Positions 44,874 through 54,442 of a stretch of 64,000 nucleotides of DNA are shown piece by piece. Location of the stretch: contig CP134874.1 of the NCBI GenBank assembly GCA_037318855.1, forward strand, positions 3,720,598 to 3,784,597, given 5' to 3'. How positions within the stretch are numbered: the stretch's first letter is position 1; each line of letters begins with the position of its first letter. The notes under the pieces were generated by a model, which was not told where the DNA came from, made no database searches, and was given only the letters and a program-made list of their open reading frames with translations. Made by a program: the position numbers and the translations under genes. Source of the stretch: Candidatus Sedimenticola sp. (ex Thyasira tokunagai). Lineage in GTDB: Bacteria; Pseudomonadota; Gammaproteobacteria; Chromatiales; Chromatiaceae.

Positions 44874-45749
44874 TCAAACCATCTCGGTGATCTTGTCGAT
44901 ATCGATGACAATAGCGGCAGGCTCTGGTGGGCAGATCATCTCGCAGACACCACAGCCGACACACCCCTCCTTGATCACAGGATGGATGCGCGTCACGCCA
45001 TCTGCCATCTCAATCGGCTCAAGGGCAATAGCATGTTTCGGGGGGCACTCGTTACCGTGACGTTCGGCCACGCGCTCCACCTTCTTGCTCTTTGCTGCTT
45101 CATCCTCTTCAAGACACTGGGTAATACGTATTTCAATTGGGCACTGGCGTACACAGAGATCACACAGCTCCAGGTCGTAAGGGTAGTCGGCCACAAGTAT
45201 CGGATTCCAACGATCCACCTCGTCGTAGCGCAACAGGCCCTTGTAGTCCGGCCCCCTCGCCGCCCCTTTGAATCCCTTTCCCTGAACTGCCAAACATTTT
45301 CCAGGAGTGGCGAGACGAGCAAAGCCCATGCGTGTATCTGCAGGGAAATTAAGTTCGTGGGTAAGCGATCCGGTGGGACAGGCCAATACACACTGCAGAC
45401 CATCACATGAGAAGTCACACGCCTGTTCGCGGGCATCGATATAAGGGGAGCCGACGCCAAAACCTTTATCCAGATCCGCCAGCTTGATCGCCTCGACCGG
45501 ACATACCTGAACACACTGGCCACACTTGATACAGGAGGAGAGAAACTCTTTCTCATCATCCGTGGTTTTCAATGCCCCCGGTGGGCGCAGCGCTAATGTC
45601 TTACCCTGGATTACCGGCAGAAAACCGAGCAGAGAGAAGCCCACCACACCTGCCGCCATGGCGGAAGTACGTAGAAATTCACGACGCGACTGCTCCCTAC
45701 GTTTAGCAGAGAGCACCGGTTTACGCTTTGTCTCTTTCTTGTCACTCAT
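44874..45749 (-). CDS. nosG: NosG, NapG-type iron-sulfur protein
   Basis: The 291-residue protein has a Tat signal (SRREFLRTSAMAAGVVGFSLL) and four 4Fe-4S clusters: CIKCGQCVQVCP, CDGLQCVLACP, CDLCVRQCP and CVGCGVCEMICP. It is exported folded and partners NosH in quinol oxidation. Its length matches NapG. It is downstream of nosD and upstream of nosH on the minus strand. Confidence 0.9.
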   Translation of the reverse strand: MSDKKETKRKPVLSAKRREQSRREFLRTSAMAAGVVGFSLLGFLPVIQGKTLALRPPGALKTTDDEKEFLSSCIKCGQCVQVCPVEAIKLADLDKGFGVGSPYIDAREQACDFSCDGLQCVLACPTGSLTHELNFPADTRMGFARLATPGKCLAVQGKGFKGAARGPDYKGLLRYDEVDRWNPILVADYPYDLELCDLCVRQCPIEIRITQCLEEDEAAKSKKVERVAERHGNECPPKHAIALEPIEMADGVTRIHPVIKEGCVGCGVCEMICPPEPAAIVIDIDKITEMV

Positions 45750-45779
45750 TCAGGTTGTTACCTTTAACAACTGTATATT

Positions 45780-45846
45780 TGGTAGGAGCGAACTTGTTCG
45801 CGAAGAACACGCCTCTGAGCCAATCGCGAACAAGTTCGCTCCTACT
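45780..45846. repeat. REP palindrome between nosD and nosG
   Basis: TAGGAGCGAACTTGTTCGCG and CGCGAACAAGTTCGCTCCTA are perfect arms around a loop of about 25 bases. It could stabilise or terminate the nosD message. Confidence 0.85.
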
Positions 45847-47239
45847 GTTTCAGTGAATCACGCAGCGCCTTCAGCGCATCAAACTCAGCTTCAACCGGTG
45901 CAGCACTTCCCGACTCGCCATCGGCTCCAGCTTCTATTCGGGCAAGTTCCACCGTCATCAGTGGCTTCTCATCCCGCAAAACCATTTCCGGATCGGTAAA
46001 CGGTGCCAACCGTTCAAGAAAATCCAACACTTCCAGCACTGGCGAGCCCTTGAAAAACTGTGCAGACGGCACATCCATCCAGATGCGGTCGGCATAGTTG
46101 TAGAGTTCATAGGGCTTGTCACCGATACCATCCTGGTCCTGATCGAAGCCTTCGTAATCGTCCCAGAAGTTACCGTTCCACTTGTTACGCTTTGCCGTTC
46201 TTGCACCACCAACAGCCACCTGGGTGATATTACCCTTCAGGCTGTTGCCTTTGAGAATATTACCCTGCCAGTCATTGAGAAAGAGAATACCGATACCGCT
46301 GTAGGCGATCAGGTTATTTTTTACCCTGTTGGTGGTATCAGGCTGATAAGGTGAAACGTCGAGATAGATACCGGTGGCACAATAGAGTATCTGATTGTCG
46401 ATAATATCGACATTAGAGGTCTCTTTGAAACCTATACCCATGCCGGTGGCACCGATGGCGTGTGCGATGTAGTTACCCTTTACCACCACATCGTCGCTAT
46501 ACATCAGAAAGATGCCAACAGAGTTGTCCTCGAAATGGTTATCCAGCACCTCATTGAACTGGGAGTACATAAAGTGCAGAGAGTAACGACCACCACGGGC
46601 ATCGTTACGGGCGATCAGATTATCCTTGGAATACCAAACAACGATATCTCTGGAACCTCGCACCACATTATCCGTCACCTTATTACCGAAGCTGTACCAG
46701 AGGCGGATCGCATCTCCACGCATCCCCAACTCCACATCTTTGGATGAGATTCGATTGCCACGCACTATATTGTTCTTCGACTGTGCCAGGTCAACCCCAA
46801 ACAGGCAGTCATCAATGACATTATCCGTCACTACATTGAAATTACCCTTCACCTGGACACCGGAATCAAGATCGTTGTGGGATTCACCCGAGTTAGTCAG
46901 GTGCAGGTTCTTGAGTGTGGCACCGTCGGTCTTGAGATAGATAACCGATCCCTTACCACCGGAATCGATAGTCACCTCACCGCGACCATCGATGGTGATG
47001 GGTTCGCTTATGGTCACCGGGCCGGCATATGTTCCCGGAGGAGGAGTAAGGATGCCATTGGGCTCGGTGGCATCCACCAGCGCCTGAAAAGAGGGGTAGC
47101 CCTCTCCATGCACCGGCAATACCAAGCAGGTGAGAAGCAGAGCAAGGTACAAGGCACTCTTGCTTGAATTACACTTCCTTAGGAACACAGAGTACACAGT
47201 GGAACTCAGAGCACACAGAGAAAGATTATTGATTTTCAT
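45842..47239 (-). CDS. nosD: NosD, periplasmic right-handed beta-helix assembly protein
   Basis: The 465-residue protein has a signal region ending near LPVHGEGYP and many parallel beta-helix (PbH1/CASH) repeats such as NKVTDNVVRGSRDIVVWYSKDN. It helps build the CuZ cluster of NosZ together with NosF and NosY. The N-terminal 26 residues (CALSSTVYSVFLRKCNSS) come from CTCTGTGT-rich repeat DNA, so the true start may be later. The stop overlaps the REP palindrome at 45780-45846. Confidence 0.92.
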   Translation of the reverse strand: MKINNLSLCALSSTVYSVFLRKCNSSKSALYLALLLTCLVLPVHGEGYPSFQALVDATEPNGILTPPPGTYAGPVTISEPITIDGRGEVTIDSGGKGSVIYLKTDGATLKNLHLTNSGESHNDLDSGVQVKGNFNVVTDNVIDDCLFGVDLAQSKNNIVRGNRISSKDVELGMRGDAIRLWYSFGNKVTDNVVRGSRDIVVWYSKDNLIARNDARGGRYSLHFMYSQFNEVLDNHFEDNSVGIFLMYSDDVVVKGNYIAHAIGATGMGIGFKETSNVDIIDNQILYCATGIYLDVSPYQPDTTNRVKNNLIAYSGIGILFLNDWQGNILKGNSLKGNITQVAVGGARTAKRNKWNGNFWDDYEGFDQDQDGIGDKPYELYNYADRIWMDVPSAQFFKGSPVLEVLDFLERLAPFTDPEMVLRDEKPLMTVELARIEAGADGESGSAAPVEAEFDALKALRDSLKQ

Positions 47240-47305
47240 ATTGCTTACTTAAGCCCAGCCCGGTACTTGGTGTATGCCCGAAAACAGTAATTTTAGCACT
47301 AAGTA

Positions 47306-47511
47306 ACTCAAGTTTCGGAGTTCACATAACGCAAAAAGCTTGGATAGCCCGTCCCTTCTCCCTACGAGGGAGAAGGTTAGGATGAGGGTGCATTAAATCA
47401 ATAAGTTACCTGTTGATTCCCCTCACCCTAGCCCTCTCCCCAGTGGGGGAGAGGGAACTTTTGCGACACCCTCCTGAGGGAGAGGGGGCTATCGAACTCC
47501 GAAACTTGAGT
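47306..47511. repeat. MITE-like element with ACTCAAGTTTCGGAGTTC ends (206 bp)
   Basis: ACTCAAGTTTCGGAGTTCA (47306) and GAACTCCGAAACTTGAGT (47494-47511) are inverted repeats. The inside holds a complete CTTCTCCCTACGAGGGAG repeat with the uninterrupted site AGTTACCTGTTGATTCCCC. It occupies most of the gap between nosD and nosB. Confidence 0.85.
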
Positions 47512-47576
47512 AAGTAATCTCTGTGCTACTCAGCGTTCTCTGTGATCCTGTTGTACCCTGTAAGTGCGAAGGACCA

Positions 47577-48764
47577 TCAGCCCTTACCGCTGAACTGTTT
47601 CTTGCGGATCAATGCCGCAACCGCCAGTACCACGGAGGTCACCATCATCAGGCCAAAACCTGTGGAGGGATAGGAGTGGGTGGCAAACTGTGCCACCTTA
47701 CCCTGCCCAAACACGGTGGGCATAAACTGTTTTACCGTGAAAGCACCCATGTCATTTAGGGTATGCCCATACCACCACAACCAGGCGGAGTAGTCGATAA
47801 TAAAGAAGAGGGGCAGTGCCATCGGCACCAGCACCAGTAGCCAGTAGAGGAGACCGCTATTCTTGCGGGCACCGAAGACCAGCAACACCATGGCGGCAAT
47901 CAGGCCAAAGAAGGCGACATTGACCGCAATCTTGAGAGTTGCAACCATGGGTACAATCTCTTCCTGGTTATTGAAGTAACGGCCCAGGCTCTTGCCGTAG
48001 TGCCAAGTCATCACCTGGAAGGCACTACCATCCCAGGCAACAGGTTCAGCCTGTTTTTGCTGATCTCTATCGAATGTGGTCCGAAGCTGTTCGATCAACT
48101 CACCTTTACCGACCCTACCTCCGGTATTAGCCTGGTCAGTTTCTGACGGTAACACAACACTGACACCAGACTCCTCCAGGGAGTCTTTCAGCACACCGAC
48201 AATACCGCCAATCACAAATTCCGGCTCTTCCGCACTATCGCCGCCGGCATCCTGATCAAGGGAGGTGACCAGTGCCTCCACATAGCCCTCATTTTGCAGG
48301 CTGAAGCCACCTTCTGTGTACATCGTTACATACATCCAGCCTATGATCCCGGCAAACCCCACACTCATAAGCCCCATACGGACCTTCGGTTTGGTGCACA
48401 TGAAGCCGACCAGCATCACACCCAGCATCACCAGCAGAAACTGGCTAAATGCCCGCTCCACCGGACCACCGGCGGCGATCGGATACATGCCAACATAGTG
48501 GTTGATTGTGTCCATCTCATGGACACAATCAAGCGCCTCATCTTCCTGAATCTCAGCCTTGTCCTGCTTTGTACAGCCGTTGAATACACCATTCATATGG
48601 AAATGAATACGTACTCCATCCGGAAATGACTCAGCCGGATAGTTTGGCGCGGTCAATGACACCCACCAGGTAGGTGCATAGAAGATGGCGATAAGAAGCC
48701 CCATAGCCACCAGGGAGAGTATGCCTACTTGAACTGTTTGCTTAGACTGCATAGCTGCGTTCAC
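47577..48764 (-). CDS. nosB: NosB-type multi-spanning membrane protein
   Basis: The 395-residue protein has about seven transmembrane segments, a large periplasmic loop (residues about 35-90) with CTKQDKAEIQEDEALDC, and a middle soluble segment (about 175-235). NosB is found only with Sec-type (clade II) NosZ and is thought to take part in electron transfer or assembly. GTG 48764 (GAGA upstream) is used; ATG 48752 is possible. It lies between the nos cytochromes and nosD. Confidence 0.85.
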   Translation of the reverse strand: MNAAMQSKQTVQVGILSLVAMGLLIAIFYAPTWWVSLTAPNYPAESFPDGVRIHFHMNGVFNGCTKQDKAEIQEDEALDCVHEMDTINHYVGMYPIAAGGPVERAFSQFLLVMLGVMLVGFMCTKPKVRMGLMSVGFAGIIGWMYVTMYTEGGFSLQNEGYVEALVTSLDQDAGGDSAEEPEFVIGGIVGVLKDSLEESGVSVVLPSETDQANTGGRVGKGELIEQLRTTFDRDQQKQAEPVAWDGSAFQVMTWHYGKSLGRYFNNQEEIVPMVATLKIAVNVAFFGLIAAMVLLVFGARKNSGLLYWLLVLVPMALPLFFIIDYSAWLWWYGHTLNDMGAFTVKQFMPTVFGQGKVAQFATHSYPSTGFGLMMVTSVVLAVAALIRKKQFSGKG

Positions 48765-48963
48765 GATCTCGTTGGATTTGTGGGTGCCTGAATTCAGTAT
48801 TGAATCCCCGGCGATAACTCCCTAATGCTGTAGCAAAAGGATCTTGCGACCTGCCCGCCTGACAGGCGTGCAAGTATCTGATAATTCCGGGTCAGCTTTC
48901 AGCCCGGCCTGAACTCTTCTCGTGTACTTCCTCACCCTAGGGAATGGGCTCGGGGATTGATGC

Positions 48964-48991
48964 CGGCTGCCACCTATATACGGTGGCAGCC
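48964..48991. terminator. Hairpin downstream of the nos diheme cytochrome
   Basis: GGCTGCCACC, TATATAC, GGTGGCAGCC is a 10-bp perfect stem just past the stop of the minus-strand cytochrome. No T-run follows, so it may be a processing or attenuation hairpin. Confidence 0.55.
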
Positions 48992-49003
48992 AGTAGTACA
49001 GAA

Positions 49004-49774
49004 TCAATCGTAATCTGGATTCTGATAATCCGTTGAAGGGGCCAGATCACCCTTGGGTACAGGCATACGGGAGACGTAGTTGATCACCATCTCCATATCC
49101 TTGTTACTGAACTCCTTGATCTGCTTGACCATGTCCGGGTTGGCGTTGCGGCGCTTGCCGTCGCGAATCCACTCAAACTGACGCAGCATATAGTTGTAGT
49201 GCTGCCCATGGATCTTGGGGTAGAACTTATCGGCGTTGCCTTCACCGATATCACCGTGGCACTGCACACAGTTATCATCATACAGCTTCTTGCCTTGGGC
49301 AAATTCAGGGAAGAGTGCATTCCACTGTCCTTTGCCGTTATCAGGGTTCATCGGCAATTTGGCAATATAGGCGGTGACATCCGCTACCAACTGAGCCGGC
49401 TTGATGTCTCCTTCATGATAACCGGCCGCTTGCATAATCTGGTCGTCCAGAGCAAAGGGGTACATGGTGGGATTATCCCTGTTTAGGGCACGAATATCGG
49501 CCAGCTGCTTGATCAACACTTCACGGTGCTGTCCCGCCAACTGAGGGAAAGTGCCGTCTTTCAAACCCCACCCCTCCAGGAGGTGACAAGCGGAGCAGAC
49601 TTCGTATACAGCAATGCCACGGTCACGATCAGGCTCAAGCAGCATCGCTTCATCCTTCTCACCACCGGCCTCGTTCCAACCGGCGACTGCACCCGTACCT
49701 GCAGCACCCGCACTACTGCATAATGCGATACTAATGGCGGCTGTCAGACTCTTCAATATTGACTTAACATTCAT
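49004..49774 (-). CDS. Periplasmic diheme cytochrome c of the nos cluster (NosC-like)
   Basis: The 256-residue protein has a signal peptide (LTAAISIALCSSAGAAG) and two c-heme motifs: CSACH and CVQCH. Clade II nos clusters carry one or two such cytochromes (NosC1/C2) thought to pass electrons to NosZ. CAGGAG lies seven bases before ATG 49774. An FNR box (49917-49930) is in its leader. The name NosC is given only by context. Confidence 0.85.
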   Translation of the reverse strand: MNVKSILKSLTAAISIALCSSAGAAGTGAVAGWNEAGGEKDEAMLLEPDRDRGIAVYEVCSACHLLEGWGLKDGTFPQLAGQHREVLIKQLADIRALNRDNPTMYPFALDDQIMQAAGYHEGDIKPAQLVADVTAYIAKLPMNPDNGKGQWNALFPEFAQGKKLYDDNCVQCHGDIGEGNADKFYPKIHGQHYNYMLRQFEWIRDGKRRNANPDMVKQIKEFSNKDMEMVINYVSRMPVPKGDLAPSTDYQNPDYD

Positions 49775-49916
49775 TACACTCTCCTGCTCCTCCCGGAAAA
49801 GGAGGATAAACAATCAGTTACCGCTTACCAGGTTTAACCGACAAGCTCTAGTTATATGGCCGGAAACAGCTCTCCGCTCAGGTATGGCAGTTTGCCATAG
49901 AGAATATTAGCAACCT

Positions 49917-49930
49917 TTGATATACATCAA
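49917..49930. promoter_or_regulatory. FNR/DNR-type binding site upstream of the diheme cytochrome
   Basis: TTGATATACATCAA is a perfect TTGAT-N4-ATCAA site. Its centre is about 149 bases before ATG 49774, so a promoter within the operon is likely. Confidence 0.85.
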
Positions 49931-49966
49931 CTTACCGTTGTGTGTTTGCAGCAACAGCTCAGGTGG

Positions 49967-50290
49967 TTACAGCGTACTTAGCCAGTCGGCAATCACTTTC
50001 ATCTCTTCTTCACTAACCAGTCCCATCACGCCTTTCATGGCCGCTGTACCGCCATTACTGCGGGTACCTGACTTGATATCCTTCATCTGGTTGAGGGCGT
50101 AGCCGGCACTCTGTCCAGCCAGTTTTGGGTAGGCCGGCATGATCGGGGTGTTGGCATCTTTTCCGTGACACGCCCAGCAGGTTTTAGTCTTGTAGAGTGC
50201 AGCACCATCAGCCGCAACTGCGCTACCGGTTGCCGCCATGGAGAAAACGGCAACAGCGGCTACCGTTACAAAGGATTTCAATTTCAACAT
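49967..50290 (-). CDS. Periplasmic monoheme cytochrome c of the nos cluster (NosC-like)
   Basis: The 107-residue protein has a signal peptide (AAVAVFSMAATGSAVAADG) and one CWACH motif. The distal methionine is probably in KGVMGLVSEEEM or NTPIMPAYP. It is a class I cytochrome similar to c553/c5, probably donating electrons to NosZ. It is 275 bases downstream of the nosZ stop, and a hairpin lies between. Confidence 0.87.
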   Translation of the reverse strand: MLKLKSFVTVAAVAVFSMAATGSAVAADGAALYKTKTCWACHGKDANTPIMPAYPKLAGQSAGYALNQMKDIKSGTRSNGGTAAMKGVMGLVSEEEMKVIADWLSTL

Positions 50291-50405
50291 ACTCTTTCTC
50301 CTAATAATTTCTTAACGTCTGAAAATGCCAGACTGTTTGTTCACAGGCAATGGAATCAGACATCTTTCAGGTTCGAAGGTTCTCACCACCGCACCAGCGC
50401 AGGCA

Positions 50406-50419
50406 ATGAGATAAATCAA
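50406..50419. promoter_or_regulatory. Weak FNR-like site before the monoheme cytochrome
   Basis: ATGAGATAAATCAA has a perfect right half-site (ATCAA) but a poor left half. It is placed 116 bases before the cytochrome start. A functional site is possible but not convincing. Confidence 0.4.
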
Positions 50420-50515
50420 TTGAAGCCAGGTAAAAGAGCTACTTACAGCCTAATCACCCGTTATTACTCAGCCTCTACCTTCCCCTCGTAAGGTTTTATG
50501 CCTGGACAACGAGAA

Positions 50516-50538
50516 AGGGGGGCCGCTATGGCCCCCCT
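50516..50538 (-). terminator. Terminator after nosZ
   Basis: On the minus strand GGGGGGCC, ATAGC, GGCCCCCC is followed by TTTCTC. It lies 27 bases past the nosZ stop. Confidence 0.8.
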
Positions 50539-50564
50539 CCCAATCAGTCAATGCTTTTCAGCAA

Positions 50565-52859
50565 TTACTTGACCTTCTTGGCACCATTCTCTTCGAGGTG
50601 GGTCTTGGCACGCAGACCGAGATCTGCAGTCTTCACCTGATACTGCCAGTGCTGACCTGCCCAGAGGGTGGCGTTCTGGTAATCGCCTTTAGCAGCGAAA
50701 CCTTCTGCCTTCTTCTTGGCCTCGGCGGCAAAGCCGAGCTGATCGGTCGCATCGGTGACCAGATCCACAACTGTTGAGAAATCCTTATAGTTGTGGCTGG
50801 TGATAAATGCTACCACCGAGTCAATAACCGCTTGGGTGTCGACGTTAGTCTTAACCTGCTTGTCATAATCAGCTTTGGTGTACTTGGTACCCTCAGCAAT
50901 CTTGCCTGCTTTAGCCTTGTAGCCTTTGGGCTTGACCAGCAAGTAACCCTGCATCTCCAGATGGAGCGCCGAGCAGAACTCGGTGCAGTAGTAAGGGTAG
51001 ACGCCGGCTTTATCAGCCTTGAAGGTGGCGGAAACCGTCTTACCAGGCTCGATTGAGAGGTTCACGTTCTGGCCGTACAAAGCGAAACCATGGGTCTCAT
51101 CTTCAGCACGCTCGAGGTTGGTAAAGTGCAGAGAAACGGTATCGCCCTCTTCCACCTCGATGATTTCAGGGGTGATGTGTGAACGGATAACGGTACCGTA
51201 GACATCGACCTTTTTACCATCACGCACTGTCTTCTCACGACCCGCACGAGTCTTGAAGGCAGAACGCTTGTCGGTGCGGCTGTTCCAACCGGACTTGTAA
51301 CGTACAACCGGTTTCAGCTTGTCGGCCTTGATAGCCACCACATAGTGGGGTTCGCCCAGCGGCAGCGGCATATCGTAGAGCAGTTGCATCTTATCACCAC
51401 TGATATCGATCAGCTGATGGTTCTGGGGATGCAGCGGGCCGACCGGGTTGAAACGGTCGATAGCCAGCTTGTTGAGAGAGACCAGGTACTTACCATCGGG
51501 GGAGACAGAGTCACCCTCCATGGAGACCAGATGGCCGATATTGTAGTGAATATGCAGTTGATCCAGCACCTTGCCTTCACAGTAGTCCCACTTGGTGACC
51601 ATGGAATCAACGTAGATGGAGGTGTAAACCACACACTTTTTAGAGTCATACTGGGTGTGTAGCGGGCCGAGACCCACTTGAACCTGTGTATGCAGTGCAT
51701 CCTTCATCGCGATGATGGGCACACCGTAGGGGTCTTTACCTTCGAACTTCTTCGCATCGATGGCCTTTTTGATTTTATCCCAGCTGTAGACCCAGGTGTG
51801 GCTATCGAGCTTACCGGAGACGATGATATGAGTGCCGTCAGGGCTGACATCAACACCATGGGGGCTCTTAGGCTCGGGAATCAGGAAGAAGATACCCTCT
51901 TTCACCGCCTGCTCCATGGTGATCAGGTAAGAGCCGTTGACCTTCTTGACCTTACCGGCGGCAACCAGTTCGGCGGCCTTCTTCCAGTTAGTGACATGCA
52001 TGAAGTCGGTATCTTTCTGGGAGCAACCGGCCTCAAATGGAGGGCGTCCACGCTCGATACCACCGACGTAGCGCTCGGAACAGAAGGAGTTGGTGAAACC
52101 CCAACCCTCAGAAGGTCCCTTACCGGCATCGGAGAGATCCTGGCTATAGGGAGGCATCTCGAAGGTGAAGGAGTTTTCCGGCTCCAGCTTTCCCACCTTA
52201 TCGTTGAACTTCCAATAGGTCAGACCACCGCGGTACTTTTCGTTGAACTCTTCCAGTGGAACAAAATCATCGCCGAAGGGAGCTGCATACTGGGCAGCAT
52301 CCATCACATACTCTGTATTAGGCGTGACGAAAGCACCACCGTGGGCGCTTCTGAAGAAGGGGTTGACGACGATCTGCTTGGTTTCGAAATCGTGCAGATC
52401 AATCACCGCAATACGGGGATTGGCCTTGTCATTGATAAACAAATAGCGACCGTTGTATTCGCCTTTTGTCTCGGAGAAAGCCGGGTGATGGGTATCACCG
52501 AATACAATGTCTTTGCCGTCGATCCGCCCCTGGGCCAGTACGGCCTTGGATTCATCATCAAAACCGTAGCCCTGCCAGGGCTCTGGGGTAAATACTGCAA
52601 TGTATTTCAGGATACGCATCGACGGAATGCCGTATACGATCACCTGACCACTCTGACCGCCTGAACTGAAGGCGAGGTACTCGTCACGCCCACCGGTAGG
52701 CGTATAGGTCTTGGCGGCGGCCAGCAGATCTTTCTGGGTCAGGCCGCGGGCTTTCATCACATCTTCAAGCGATGCTTGTGCATAAACGCTTGATGCCATA
52801 CCCAGGCCTAACACGGCCCCGGTAAATAGCGATAATGCTCGCTTTTTGTTCACTTTCAT
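50565..52859 (-). CDS. nosZ: Nitrous oxide reductase NosZ, Sec-type (clade II)
   Basis: The 764-residue enzyme reduces N2O to N2. It has a Sec signal peptide (LSLFTGAVLGLGMASSVYAQ) rather than a Tat signal, marking clade II. CuZ-histidine motifs include GDTHHPAF and SAHGGAF, and the CuA site is CTEFCSALHLEMQGYL. After CuA there is an unusual helical extension of about 105 residues with no CxxCH. ATG 52859 is chosen because GGAG lies nine bases upstream; the longer ORF is rejected. An FNR box is upstream (53011). Confidence 0.97.
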   Translation of the reverse strand: MKVNKKRALSLFTGAVLGLGMASSVYAQASLEDVMKARGLTQKDLLAAAKTYTPTGGRDEYLAFSSGGQSGQVIVYGIPSMRILKYIAVFTPEPWQGYGFDDESKAVLAQGRIDGKDIVFGDTHHPAFSETKGEYNGRYLFINDKANPRIAVIDLHDFETKQIVVNPFFRSAHGGAFVTPNTEYVMDAAQYAAPFGDDFVPLEEFNEKYRGGLTYWKFNDKVGKLEPENSFTFEMPPYSQDLSDAGKGPSEGWGFTNSFCSERYVGGIERGRPPFEAGCSQKDTDFMHVTNWKKAAELVAAGKVKKVNGSYLITMEQAVKEGIFFLIPEPKSPHGVDVSPDGTHIIVSGKLDSHTWVYSWDKIKKAIDAKKFEGKDPYGVPIIAMKDALHTQVQVGLGPLHTQYDSKKCVVYTSIYVDSMVTKWDYCEGKVLDQLHIHYNIGHLVSMEGDSVSPDGKYLVSLNKLAIDRFNPVGPLHPQNHQLIDISGDKMQLLYDMPLPLGEPHYVVAIKADKLKPVVRYKSGWNSRTDKRSAFKTRAGREKTVRDGKKVDVYGTVIRSHITPEIIEVEEGDTVSLHFTNLERAEDETHGFALYGQNVNLSIEPGKTVSATFKADKAGVYPYYCTEFCSALHLEMQGYLLVKPKGYKAKAGKIAEGTKYTKADYDKQVKTNVDTQAVIDSVVAFITSHNYKDFSTVVDLVTDATDQLGFAAEAKKKAEGFAAKGDYQNATLWAGQHWQYQVKTADLGLRAKTHLEENGAKKVK

Positions 52860-53010
52860 GAGACTCGTCTCCGTTGAGGACTTCTTATTTCGCATTAGTC
52901 TTTAGAGGTATTCTGAAAAACCCACGGGTGGGCTTGAACAGTATCTCCTTGAGTTACTAAAAACTCACAAATACAGGAGAGAATGGTGCTCCCCCCCCCT
53001 TTTTGCCACC

Positions 53011-53024
53011 TTGATTTACATCAA
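53011..53024. promoter_or_regulatory. FNR/DNR-type binding site upstream of nosZ
   Basis: TTGATTTACATCAA is a perfect TTGAT-N4-ATCAA. It is 158 bases before the nosZ start. A second, weaker palindrome (CTGATATATATCAA) lies at 53104-53117. The rest of 52860-53190 shows no gene. Confidence 0.88.
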
Positions 53025-53190
53025 AATGACTCGTCAAATAATAGACTAGTTATGTCATATCACACACTTTTTTACTGGATAGGAGAAACTGTCAGCTGAA
53101 TAGCTGATATATATCAAATTCAAGAAGCACGCAGCCAATCAGGAGCCGCCTTAAAAAGGCTTAAAACAGCGCCATCTCACAGCCGCAAAC

Positions 53191-54066
53191 TCAAACAGCC
53201 GCCGAGGCACGATTACCGGTAGTGCGGTAAGCGATCAGGATAAGCGCCGGAATCTGCATCAAAATTCCGTATATCAACGCGCTGGCAGACATGGCGGGAT
53301 TTTGCAGGACCGTACCTGTGACCAGAAGGGCGGTACCGGCATTCTGGATACCCACCTCGATACCGATACTCAACGCCTGAGGCGTGAACAGCCCCACTCG
53401 GCGGGCAATCCAGTAGCTGCTTCCGATGGCAATAATGACCATTGCCATTACAGCCGGGCCAACAACGGCGATATAAGCAGGTAACTGATCCCAGTTGGCC
53501 TTGGCGATACCGACAATGATCAGCAACAGAAAAAGTATAGAGAGCACCTTTACCGGCTTTCGGCTCTTTTCACAAAAAGAGGGAAAGTAGTGGTTGAGCA
53601 TCATACCGATGCTAACGGGCAGTATGGTGATCACCACAAGTTTCAGCATCGTCTCCAATATTGGGAAAGGGATAGCCTCGGAATCTCCCGTCCAGAGCTG
53701 AAAAACGGCAGCGGCCAGCAGCGGCAGGGTAAAGGGAGTGATTAAACTAGCGATAGCGGTTAAGGTGATCGACAGTGCCGTATCCGCCCGACAGAGGAAG
53801 GCGATCATATTTGAGGTGGCACCACCGGGGGCAAAGGTGAGAATAAGAAGCCCAAGTGCCAATTCAGCGGGTAGTTGGAACAGGGTCACCACCACAAAAC
53901 CAATCAATGGCAGCCACACCATCTGTAGGCCGATCCCAAGAAAAATAGTGCGCGGCCTTGATGCCACCTGACGAAAATCATTCACCACCAAGGACATCCC
54001 CATACCAAGCATGATGGTAAATAGGGCGATGGGGAGGATGACTTGGCTGATAACAGTGCTATTCAT
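53191..54066 (-). CDS. BASS-family (bile acid:Na+ symporter-like) transporter
   Basis: The 291-residue protein has about nine or ten transmembrane segments. It shows the BASS family features FAPGGATSNMIAFLCRADTALSITLTAIASL and EVGIQNAGTALLV, which form the Na+-binding crossover. The substrate is unknown; organic anions are typical. It is upstream of nosZ on the same strand but separated by a 331-base regulatory region, so it is probably not part of the nos operon. Confidence 0.88.
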   Translation of the reverse strand: MNSTVISQVILPIALFTIMLGMGMSLVVNDFRQVASRPRTIFLGIGLQMVWLPLIGFVVVTLFQLPAELALGLLILTFAPGGATSNMIAFLCRADTALSITLTAIASLITPFTLPLLAAAVFQLWTGDSEAIPFPILETMLKLVVITILPVSIGMMLNHYFPSFCEKSRKPVKVLSILFLLLIIVGIAKANWDQLPAYIAVVGPAVMAMVIIAIGSSYWIARRVGLFTPQALSIGIEVGIQNAGTALLVTGTVLQNPAMSASALIYGILMQIPALILIAYRTTGNRASAAV

Positions 54067-54272
54067 TAATCTGGCCTGACCTGACCTGGTTACGAAAGTA
54101 TCATGGATGGTGATAGATGGTATGCGGTGGCACCATGAAAAACAACTCGCTTACCTATCTGCAACCATCCCAAATCACCGCCAATAAACTCATAATGATC
54201 GGGACTTTCTAACTCAGTCACGGACTGTATACTAAGACTACTCCCTAACAGACCCTATTTTTTCTTTGTAAG

Positions 54273-54419
54273 TGGCTATGCACAATAGTCCTGAAGCACT
54301 ATCTTCATAGAAAAAAGTGCATCTGTCGGAGCGAACTTATTCGCGATCAGGCTCCGCGGCATGTTCTTCGCAAACAAGTTCGCTCCTACACCCCGTTCCC
54401 GAATTATTGTGCTCAGCCA
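54273..54419. repeat. REP-carrying MITE (147 bp)
   Basis: The ends TGGCTATGCACAATAGTCC and GAATTATTGTGCTCAGCCA are inverted repeats. The core REP is GGAGCGAACTTATTCGCGAT to AACAAGTTCGCTCCTA. It is the same length as the copy at 8567-8713. It ends 23 bases before the hydroxylase gene. Confidence 0.85.
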
Positions 54420-54442
54420 TTTTCTTTTGAGGTATAAACTGC

